DNA from: Siderastrea siderea | Taxonomy: Eukaryota; Cnidaria; Anthozoa; Scleractinia; Rhizangiidae | Reading direction: 5' to 3' | Assembly (NCBI GenBank): GCA_964030785.1 | Contig: OZ034973.1 | Coordinates: 1,074,132-1,138,131 of the forward strand | Length of the DNA: 64,000 bases | Shown: piece after piece, positions 46,001 to 57,700 of the stretch | Position numbering within the stretch: position 1 is the stretch's first letter | Layout: every line of letters begins with the position of its first letter | Translations under genes and position numbers: made by a program | Notes under the pieces: model-generated | Database searches by the model: none | Seen by the model: only the letters and a program-made list of their open reading frames with translations | Told to the model about the DNA's origin: nothing

Positions 46001-48724
46001 AAGAGATTATTGAGCGAACCGAGACAAATGACACAAGTCAGGTATGAAAATTTCGAAAATACACTTCAAATACAAAGGCAAACATTAAAAGGAGTAAAGC
46101 TCCTTGTGCCCAAATTGAAGTCAAACTATTTGCATTTTTTTTTCATTATATTAGCCTTCAGATCGACTCCATCACTGATATTAGGTAGTCAGCCGATAAC
46201 AAATTTATAAATCAAGGAATGAGTTTGAATTTCACATGTATGTTGTGTTTTAAATTCTCTAAACTTCATTTTTCTCTCCCCCTGCCTATCCCGCACCCCA
46301 CCCTTTCTTCTTTCAAACAATTAACAATCTTAGGCAGACATTTACATTGCAAATGAACATGGCCATTGACCATTTCCACATCTTCCATAATACACCTTGT
46401 TTGCCCCCCCAAAATTTTGCATAAGTACTGTTTTAAATTTCTCTTGCGACGACAGCATGTCCCAAGAGCAATTGAAAACAATACTTATGCAAAATTTTGG
46501 GGGGCAAACAAGGTGTATTATGGGAGATGTGAAAGTGGCGAATGTACATGTTAAACTAGTAGGTCATTTTTAATTAGCCTAATTTTATGTCACTTTCTTT
46601 TAGGGCATAGTGAGTTCTGTGGAAAAGGCAAGAGTAGCATGTCACAAAGATGCTCGCCACTCATTATTGATTGGGACAACAAGCAGAGTTGTGGAACTCA
46701 TAAACTCTGATCATGAGAAGATTGCATCATCTCTATCACTTACTCAAGCTGAAGTTTCAAGTGTTTGTCCAGTTACCAAGAAATGTTTTGTGTCAAACCT
46801 TGGACATGAAGGTACAGTTCTGTCAAGTAATAATACCATTATTGTGCTGTTACGTGGCATTGATGCGGTGGTCTCAGTAAACAGGTTCTTGTCAGTTCGG
46901 TGCAAAAAACAAGGCTGTCAACTAATTTGTGAAGGTACTGTGAAGCCCTTTCTCCTTGATGATTTTGGTCAACCTGTTATTAGCACTTTAAATGGTTTCC
47001 CAAAAGTCCAATTGCAGCCCGGTGGTGCCAAGGTGTTCTTGTTAACAGACAGCATTCAGAGAAAAGTCATGCTTTATGACTGCGGAAATAATGTGGCAAC
47101 TGTGGTTGACTATATGAGGAAACTGAGAACACTGCCATATGAACTTGTTGTTCCTGTGTATCCAGAACAAGGTGACATGCTATGTATTCAAGGTGAAGAG
47201 CCTGGGGATGTTTGGCATGGCAAAGTAGTTAGCATCAGTAGGGAAAGGAATGAAGGTGATGTGTACTTTTACGTTGAGAAACAGCATGAACCCAATAAGT
47301 TTGTCCGCGAGACTTTTAGAAGATTAGCAGGAAACACAGTTTCTTTTGATTCTGTCATTGCTGTTGCAACTGGTAGATGGATTAGTGCAAATTGCTGGCA
47401 AACAAATATCTGATCTCTTCATTCATCTTAAAACAGTGGTATTATATATTATTATAAATTGTCAGGTCAATCTTAACGAATTTTTTTGTAACCTTTTTCT
47501 CTGGCTGCTGTGGCTGCTTTGCTTTCTGTGGCTGCCAGTATGAAGTATGTACCCAGTATGCCAATATGTGTAACATTTTGTTTGAAAACTGGTAAATGTG
47601 ACATAAAAGGGCATGATAGGTCATTTTGAGGCAAGGATTTACAAAATAATGTGGTTGATTTTTTGAGATGATTTTAGCTCGACCTGTAACATATTAAAAG
47701 CAAATACCGCTTCATGTATATGTATCTTGAATATACCAGGCCAGGGTACTGTTATCCCAAGTCTAAAAGGAACATGGAAAATCACTTTCCTTTTATTTTG
47801 CTTGTAAATAAATCACATATAACAATAACTTGTTTCCGTTATTTTATTTACACGACATAACAGTTAAGCTTCAAGGCTAGGACTAACAACATTAATTTGG
47901 AAGTATTTTCACACTACTTTGGGAATGATACGAGAAAACATTCCCGTGTTATTCTTAACCTTGGGGATATGGGAAATATTCCCAAATTAGTATTCTCAAC
48001 TCTGGGAATGATATGGGGAAATATTCCCATATTATTCTGAACATATATAATATGGGAAAATATAATATATAAATATATAAATATAACATATATAATATGG
48101 GAAAATATTCCCATATTATTCTCAACATTGGGAATGTTATAGGGAAATATTCCCATAATATTCTCAACTTTGGGAATAACATGGGAAAATATTCCCATAT
48201 TGTTCTCAACTTTGGGAATAACGTGGGAAAATATTCCCATATTATTCTCAACATTAGGAATTTTATGGGAAAATATTCCCATGATATTCTCAACTTTGGG
48301 AATGTTATGGGGAAATATTCCCATATTATTCTCAACATTGGGAATCTTATGGGGAAATATTCCCATATTATTCTCAACTTTGGGAATAATATGGGAAAGT
48401 ATTCCCATATTATTCTTAACGTTGGGAATAATATGGGAACATATTCCCATATTATTCTCAACTTTTGGAATAACATGGGAAAATATTCCCACATTATTCT
48501 CTATTTTGGGAATTATATGGGAAAATGTTCCCATGATATTCACAATGTTGGGATCACGAAGAAAGCAACACTTTTTTCCCCAAAAAACCCCAATTATTAC
48601 ATCTAAGGAGTCAACAGCTTCCCAAAAATATCCCAAATGTGGAATTCCATGTCTCAGTTTTTTCCCAGTTATTGGGAATTTTCCCATTCAATTCCCAACT
48701 GGGAATTTTGAAAACGTTCCTGTG

Positions 48725-48778
<54 letters not shown>

Positions 48779-51700
48779 TATTGATTTATTTATTTCATTT
48801 CGTTTTTTTACCTGTTGGAAGGGTAGTGACGGTAGTCACAGTTGGAGTCGTAGGCACAACCTCTCTGGCAGACACCTTGCCTAAAACTAGAAATTCTAGC
48901 TCCTTCGTACCATTGGCTGTTTGGAACTCTTCGACGATACTGTTATTGGTTACATTTGATGTAGGCTCAAAGACAAGGTCATAGTCTACCCCGACACTTC
49001 CTGGGAAAAATCTAATAATACGGATGGCCACAAAAAAGCGAAATTTTCTCCTGCAGAAGGGTACAATAATGGCAGTTATCTCGACAATGAGAGCACGTGA
49101 TTCTTGAGAATTGATGTCATCGTAGGCAAGGACGTAAGTCCTCCTTGTGATGGTTACTGTCACTGAAAACGTTCGTTTAGGCTTCTCTAAAAGACAAAAG
49201 GAAACAAAAAACAATCACTTTTCTGTGAACACAAAGGGTCAAATATTTGTCATAAAACTTTCTCAAGAGTGACTAACATCTCATCGGAGCAGTCCAATAT
49301 CAAACAGAGGACAGTTAAAGGACACGAACATTATCATTATCGTGTTTGACACGTAAATAGACTTACTTACTTACTTACTTACTTACATTATCAACAAGTG
49401 GGCCTTACGTTGTTACATCAGTGTTCAAACAACTTTATGATAACGTTTAGGTCGAGAAAAACTGTTTTCAGAGAAATAGGGTAACTACTATTCCTTTAAT
49501 GCCCCATTTATCGCACGTAATAAACCCAGTGATTAACACATGGTCTTCCGCACCTTGGTACAGGCTGTTAAACAAATAAAAAGACAAATGAAAGAATAAA
49601 TAAATAATAAACAACTGTCTAGCTTGTATTTCAAAAGAACGCTAGCCGTGTTTACGCACATGCGTTTCTATTCTTTAATACCTGCAATAAAAGCACAATA
49701 TAAATGACTTTATCTCACCTTCTTCGCAGTTCTTTCCTTGAAAACGTCCTGTGCATATGCATTGGAATGATTGATCTTCCTTTGTACAGGTTCCACCATT
49801 TAAACAAGGGTTGGGATTACACGCATCGTGGACTGAAATTAGTAAATAAGTGAAATGTTGGCTTGTGCCCGAGAAAAAAGACCAATCAATGGAAATTCGG
49901 CACATATAGCGCTATTCAATATTATTACCCTTATGTGTCACTGGTAAAATCTGTTGAATTATAAATTAAAAATTGGGGGCAAATAGCATTTGAGTTCCCC
50001 TTAAACAGAAGACAACATAAATTAATTACATGGGTGCAGCAGAATACACAGCGCCTGGAAAAAACACTGTCTAAGATCTGCTAGAAAAAACTTAACTCGG
50101 AAAATGTTGCAAGACAAACTAATTGCAGCGATTTGTCAACTATTGTGGAATGAAGAACATATTGCAGGACACAAATAATGCATTATTTCCTGTGCGTAGT
50201 TAAGGCCACAAATAAAGAATAGTCCGAAAAGGTGCAAATTAAAAAGTGGATGCAAGGTACTGAAAAGGAAATCAAAACGCCAGGAACATACAACACGAGA
50301 GAGCTTTAATTTAAACATTAAACTAAGTACTTCTTACCTCTCTCTATAACTCAGTTACTAATATAACTCAAAAACAGATTTTTGTGATCAAACTGAACTC
50401 AATGCTTATTAAAAACAGCTCTTCAGATGGAGAACTGTGCAAGAGTTGCTGTACCTTCTTGACAAAGAACTCCAGCGGAGCCACTATTACACTGACAAGC
50501 AAAACTATTTATTCCGTCGATACATTGTCCACGACCAGAACAATTGACATTTTCGCAATCATTTATATCTGAAAAAAAAGCAAAACTATGAATAAGAAAT
50601 TTCAGTATAGCTACAAAGCACCTGAAATGTATAAAATAAAATTTTTTACAAAGATAACAAAAAGATACCGTTAGGACGCCACAAAAAAAAAAAGACGCTT
50701 ACTTGTAGAGCAGTTCAATCCAGTAAATCCAGGGGCACATGATGGGAATACTGTCGGTGACGAAGATGTTGGAACGATCGAGGATGACACTGACGGTGAC
50801 TTACTAGGGGATGTAGATAACGACTGACTTGAGGAAACACTTAGTAAGACGCTTTGTGATGTAGAAGAAGAACCACTAGTCGAGGTGGAGGTCGAGACAC
50901 CTGGTGAGACGCTGGTTAAAGCTGAGGCGGATACACTCGGCGATATCCGGGTAGAGATCGATGTCGACACACTTCTTGAGACACTCTGAGATGCAGAGGT
51001 ACTTTGTGATGTCGAAGACGAGACGCTACTTGAGATGCTAGTTGAGGGCGAGGTAGAAACACTCGGCGAGACACTCGGCGATGTGCTGATAGAAATCAAT
51101 GTCGACACACTTCTTGAGACACTCTGAGATGCGGAGGTACTTTGTGATCTGGAAACCGAGACGCTACTTGAGATGCCAGTCGAGGGCGAGGTAAACACAC
51201 TTGGTGAGACACTCGGCGATATGCTGGTAAAGATCGATGTTGACACACCTCTTGAGACACTCTGAGATGTAGAGGTACTTTGTGATGTGGAGACTGAGAC
51301 GCTAGCTGAGATGCTAGTCGAGGGCGAGGTGGAAACACTCGGTGAAACACTCGGCGATGTGCTGGTAGAAATCGATGTCGACACACTTCTTGAGACACTC
51401 TGAGATACGGGGGTACTTTGTGATGTGGAAGCCGAGACGCTACTTGAGATGCTAGTCGAGGGCGAGGTGGGAACACTCTGCGAGACACTCGGCGATGTGC
51501 TGCTAGAAATCGATGTCGACACACTTCTTGAGACACTCTGAGATGCGGAGGTACGTTGTGACTTGGAAGCCAAGAGGCTAGCTGAGATGCTAGTCGAGGG
51601 CGAAGTGGAAGCACTCGATGAGACACTCGGCGATGTGCTGGTAGAAATCGATGTCGACACACTTCTTAAGACACTCTGAGATGTGGAGGTCGAAACACTA

Positions 51701-54700
51701 GCTGATACGCTTGTCGAGCTTGAGGTTGAAACACTTGGCGAAATGCTGACAGAAACCGATGTTGACACAGTTGGTGAGACGCTTTGTGATGCGGAACCCG
51801 AGACGTTACTTAGGATGTTAGTCGAGGGAGAGGTGGACAAACTCGGTGAGACACTCGGCGATGTGCTGGTAGAGATCAATGTCGACACACTTCTTGAGAC
51901 ACTCTGAGATGCAGAGGTACTTTGTGATGTCGAAGACGAGACGCTACTTGAGATGCTAGTTGAGGGCGAGGTAGAAACACTCGGCGAGACACTCGGCGAT
52001 GTGCTGGTAGAAATCAATGTCGACACACTTCTTGAGACACTCTGAGATGCGGAGGTACTTTGTGATCTGGAAACCGAGACGCTACTTGAGATGCCAGTCG
52101 AGGGCGAGGTAAACACACTTGGTGAGACACTCGGCGATATGCTGGTAAAGATCGATGTTGACACACCTCTTGAGACACTCTGAGATGTAGAGGTACTTTG
52201 TGATGTGGAGACTAAGACGCTAGCTGAGATGCTAGTCGAGGGCGAGGTGGAAACACTCGGTGAAACACTCGGCGATGTGCTGGTAGAAATCGATGTCGAC
52301 ACACTTCTTGAGACACTCTGAGATGCGGAGGTACGTTGTGACTTGGAAGCCAAGAGGCTAGCTGAGATGCTAGTCGAGGGCGAAGTGGAAGCACTCGATG
52401 AGACACTCGGCGATGTGCTGGTAGAAATCGATGTCGACACACTTCTTGAGACACTCTGAGATACGGGGGTACTTTGTGATGTGGAAGCCGAGACGCTACT
52501 TGAGATGCTAGTCGAGGGCGAGGTGGGAACACTCTGCGAGACACTCGGCGATGTGCTGCTAGAAATCGATGTCGACACACTTCTTGAGACACTCTGAGAT
52601 GCGGAGGTACGTTGTGACTTGGAAGCCAAGAGGCTAGCTGAGATGCTAGTCGAGGGCGAAGTGGAAGCACTCGATGAGACACTCGGCGATGTGCTGGTAG
52701 AAATCGATGTCGACACACTTCTTAAGACACTCTGAGATGTGGAGGTCGAAACACTAGCTGATACGCTTGTCGAGCTTGAGGTTGAAACACTTGGCGAAAT
52801 GCTGACAGAAACCGATGTTGACACAGTTGGTGAGACGCTTTGTGATGCGGAACCCGAGACGTTACTTAGGATGTTAGTCGAGGGAGAGGTGGACAAACTC
52901 GGTGAGACACTCGGCGATGTGCTGGTAGAGATCAATGTCGACACACTTCTTGAGACACTCTGAGATGCAGAGGTACTTTGTGATGTCGAAGACGAGACGC
53001 TACTTGAGATGCTAGTTGAGGGCGAGGTAGAAACACTCGGCGAGACACTCGGCGATGTGCTGGTAGAAATCAATGTCGACACACTTCTTGAGACACTCTG
53101 AGATGCGGAGGTACTTTGTGATCTGGAAACCGAGACGCTACTTGAGATGCCAGTCGAGGGCGAGGTAAACACACTTGGTGAGACACTCGGCGATATGCTG
53201 GTAAAGATCGATGTTGACACACCTCTTGAGACACTCTGAGATGTAGAGGTACTTTGTGATGTGGAGACTGAGACGCTAGCTGAGATGCTAGTCGAGGGCG
53301 AGGTGGAAACACTCGGTGAAACACTCGGCGATGTGCTGGTAGAAATCGATGTCGACACACTTCTTGAGACACTCTGAGATACGGGGGTACTTTGTGATGT
53401 GGAAGCCGAGACGCTACTTGAGATGCTAGTCGAGGGCGAGGTGGGAACACTCTGCGAGACACTCGGCGATGTGCTGCTAGAAATCGATGTCGACACACTT
53501 CTTGAGACACTCTGAGATGCGGAGGTACGTTGTGACTTGGAAGCCAAGAGGCTAGCTGAGATGCTAGTCGAGGGCGAAGTGGAAGCACTCGATGAGACAC
53601 TCGGCGATGTGCTGGTAGAAATCGATGTCGACACACTTCTTAAGACACTCTGAGATGTGGAGGTCGAAACACTAGCTGATACGCTTGTCGAGCTTGAGGT
53701 TGAAACACTTGGCGAAATGCTGACAGAAACCGATGTTGACACAGTTGGTGAGACGCTTTGTGATGCGGAACCCGAGACGTTACTTAGGATGTTAGTCGAG
53801 GGAGAGGTGGACAAACTCGGTGAGACACTCGGCGATGTGCTGGTAGAGATCAATGTCGACACACTTCTTGAGACACTCTGAGATGCAGAGGTACTTTGTG
53901 ATGTCGAAGACGAGACGCTACTTGAGATGCTAGTTGAGGGCGAGGTAGAAACACTCGGCGAGACACTCGGCGATGTGCTGGTAGAAATCAATGTCGACAC
54001 ACTTCTTGAGACACTCTGAGATGCGGAGGTACTTTGTGATCTGGAAACCGAGACGCTACTTGAGATGCCAGTCGAGGGCGAGGTAAACACACTTGGTGAG
54101 ACACTCGGCGATATGCTGGTAAAGATCGATGTTGACACACCTCTTGAGACACTCTGAGATGTAGAGGTACTTTGTGATGTGGAGACTAAGACGCTAGCTG
54201 AGATGCTAGTCGAGGGCGAGGTGGAAACACTCAGTGAAACACTCGGCGATGTGCTGGTAGAAATCGATGTCGACACACTTCTTGAGACACTCTGAGATAC
54301 GGGGGTACTTTGTGATGTGGAAGCCGAGACGCTACTTGAGATGCTAGTCGAGGGCGAGGTGGGAACACTCTGCGAGACACTCGGCGATGTGCTGCTAGAA
54401 ATCGATGTCGACACACTTCTTGAGACACTCTGAGATGCGGAGGTACGTTGTGACTTGGAAGCCAAGAGGCTAGCTGAGATGCTAGTCGAGGGCGAAGTGG
54501 AAGCACTCGATGAGACACTCGGCGATGTGCTGGTAGAAATCGATGTCGACACACTTCTTAAGACACTCTGAGATGTGGAGGTCGAAACACTAGCTGATAC
54601 GCTTGTCGAGCTTGAGGTTGAAACACTTGGCGAAATGCTGACAGAAACCGATGTTGACACAGTTGGTGAGACGCTTTGTGATGCGGAACCCGAGACGTTA

Positions 54701-57700
54701 CTTAGGATGTTAGTCGAGGGAGAGGTGGACAAACTCGGTGAGACACTCGGCGATGTGCTGGTAGAGATCAATGTCGACACACTTCTTGAGACACTCTGAG
54801 ATGCAGAGGTACTTTGTGATGTCGAAGACGAGACGCTACTTGAGATGCTAGTTGAGGGCGAGGTAGAAACACTCGGCGAGACACTCGGCGATGTGCTGGT
54901 AGAAATCAATGTCGACACACTTCTTGAGACACTCTGAGATGCGGAGGTACTTTGTGATCTGGAAACCGAGACGCTACTTGAGATGCCAGTCGAGGGCGAG
55001 GTAAACACACTTGGTGAGACACTCGGCGATATGCTGGTAAAGATCGATGTTGACACACCTCTTGAGACACTCTGAGATGTAGAGGTACTTTGTGATGTGG
55101 AGACTGAGACGCTAGCTGAGATGCTAGTCAAGGGCGAGGTGGAAACACTCGGTGAAACACTCGGCGATGTGCTGGTAGAAATCGATGTCGACACACTTCT
55201 TGAGACACTCTGAGATACGGGGGTACTTTGTGATGTGGAAGCCGAGACGCTACTTGAGATGCTAGTCGAGGGCGAGGTGGGAACACTCTGCGAGACACTC
55301 GGCGATGTGCTGCTAGAAATCGATGTCGACACACTTCTTGAGACACTCTGAGATGCGGAGGTACGTTGTGACTTGGAAGCCAAGAGGCTAGCTGAGATGC
55401 TAGTCGAGGGCGAAGTGGAAGCACTCGATGAGACACTCGGCGATGTGCTGGTAGAAATCGATGTCGACACACTTCTTAAGACACTCTGAGATGTGGAGGT
55501 CGAAACACTAGCTGATACGCTTGTCGAGCTTGAGGTTGAAACACTTGGCGAAATGCTGACAGAAACCGATGTTGACACAGTTGGTGAGACGCTTTGTGAT
55601 GCGGAACCCGAGACGTTACTTAGGATGTTAGTCGAGGGAGAGGTGGACAAACTCGGTGAGACACTCGGCGATGTGCTGGTAGAGATCAATGTCGACACAC
55701 TTCTTGAGACACTCTGAGATGCAGAGGTACTTTGTGATGTCGAAGACGAGACGCTACTTGAGATGCTAGTTGAGGGCGAGGTAGAAACACTCGGCGAGAC
55801 ACTCGGCGATGTGCTGGTAGAAATCAATGTCGACACACTTCTTGAGACACTCTGAGATGCAGAGGTACTTTGTGATCTGGAAACCGAGACGCTACTTGAG
55901 ATGCCAGTCGAGGGCGAGGTAAACACACTTGGTGAGACACTCGGCGATATGCTGGTAAAGATCGATGTTGACACAACTCTTGAGACACTCTGAGATGTAG
56001 AGGTACTTTGTGATGTGGAGACTAAGACGCTAGCTGAGATGCTAGTCGAGGGCGAGGTGGAAACACTCGGTGAAACACTCGGCGATGTGCTGGTAGAAAT
56101 CGATGTCGACACACTTCTTGAGACACTCTGAGATACGGGGGTACTTTGTGATGTGGAAGCCGAGACGCTACTTGAGATGCTAGTCGAGGGCGAGGTGGGA
56201 ACACTCTGCGAGACACTCGGCGATGTGCTGCTAGAAATCGATGTCAACACACTTCTTGAGACACTCTGAGATGCGGAGGTACGTTGTGACTTGGAAGCCA
56301 AGAGGCTAGCTGAGATGCTAGTCGAGGGCGAAGTGGAAGCACTCGATGAGACACTCGGCGATGTGCTGGTAGAAATCGATGTCGACACACTTCTTAAGAC
56401 ACTCTGAGATGTGGAGGTCGAAACACTAGCTGATACGCTTGTCGAGCTTGAGGTTGAAACACTTGGCGAAATGCTGACAGAAACCGATGTTGACACAGTT
56501 GGTGAGACGCTTTGTGATGCGGAACCCGAGACGTTACTTAGGATGTTAGTCGAGGGAGAGGTGGACAAACTCGGTGAGACACTCGGCGATGTGCTGGTAG
56601 AGATCAATGTCGACACACTTCTTGAGACACTCTGAGATGCAGAGGTACTTTGTGATGTCGAAGACGAGACGCTACTTGAGATGCTAGTTGAGGGCGAGGT
56701 AGAAACACTCGGCGAGACACTCGGCGATGTGCTGGTAGAAATCAATGTCGACACACTTCTTGAGACACTCTGAGATGCGGAGGTACTTTGTGATCTGGAA
56801 ACCGAGACGCTACTTGAGATGCCAGTCGAGGGCGAGGTAAACACACTTGGTGAGACACTCGGCGATATGCTGGTAAAGATCGATGTTGACACACCTCTTG
56901 AGACACTCTGAGATGTAGAGGTACTTTGTGATGTGGAGACTAAGACGCTAGCTGAGATGCTAGTCGAGGGCGAGGTGGAAACACTCGGTGAAACACTCGG
57001 CGATGTGCTGGTAGAAATCGATGTCGACACACTTCTTGAGACACTCTGAGATACGGGGGTACTTTGTGATGTGGAAGCCGAGACGCTACTTGAGATGCTA
57101 GTCGAGGGCGAGGTGGGAACACTCTGCGAGACACTCGGCGATGTGCTGCTAGAAATCGATGTCGACACACTTCTTGAGACACTCTGAGATGCGGAGGTAC
57201 GTTGTGACTTGGAAGCCAAGAGGCTAGCTGAGATGCTAGTCGAGGGCGAAGTGGAAGCACTCGATGAGACACTCGGCGATGTGCTGGTAGAAATCGATGT
57301 CGACACACTTCTTAAGACACTCTGAGATGTGGAGGTCGAAACACTAGCTGATACGCTTGTCGAGCTTGAGGTTGAAACACTTGGCGAAATGCTGACAGAA
57401 ACCGATGTTGACACAGTTGGTGAGACGCTTTGTGATGCGGAACCCGAGACGTTACTTAGGATGTTAGTCGAGGGAGAGGTGGACAAACTCGGTGAGACAC
57501 TCGGCGATGTGCTGGTAGAGATCAATGTCGCTGATGACACACTGGCTGAGACGCTCGTCGAGGTGGAGACCGAGGCACTAGCTGAGGTGGAGGCCGAGAC
57601 ACTGGGCGAAACGCTGGCCAAGGGCGTTGCCGATGACGGCACACTGGCTGAGACGCTCGGTGAGATGGTGGTTGAGACACTAACTGACAAGGAGGGCGAA

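Larger units (their letters stand above)
38636..48724. mobile_element. 10.1-kb CACTA/EnSpm-type DNA transposon
   Basis: The left end CACAGGAAACTTTTCAAAAT and the inverted right end (CACAGGAACGTTTTCAAAAT read inward) match over about 33 bp with two mismatches. CACxG termini are diagnostic of the CACTA/EnSpm/CMC group. Inside are subterminal repeat arrays at both ends and two divergent genes, a TNP2-like transposase (plus) and a small protein (minus), like tnpD and tnpA of plant En/Spm. Both flanks are ATT-rich, so a 2-3 bp target duplication cannot be seen. The element lies in a mucin intron and carries a nested MITE at 46358-46545. Frameshifts in the genes suggest that this copy is no longer autonomous. 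Confidence 0.85.

Noticed and set aside
48101..48560. CRISPR-like array (regular 42-bp palindromic repeats)
   Set aside because: There are no unique spacers; whole units repeat, and the setting is a eukaryotic transposon end.
38636..48724. piggyBac or hAT assignment of the 10-kb element
   Set aside because: The ends are CACAG...CTGTG and the transposase shows TNP2-like segments; no TTAA or 8-bp duplication is present.
47914..48784. Long repeat ORFs on both strands over the 42-bp array
   Set aside because: A 42-bp period without stops opens several frames at once; these are subterminal repeats, not proteins.
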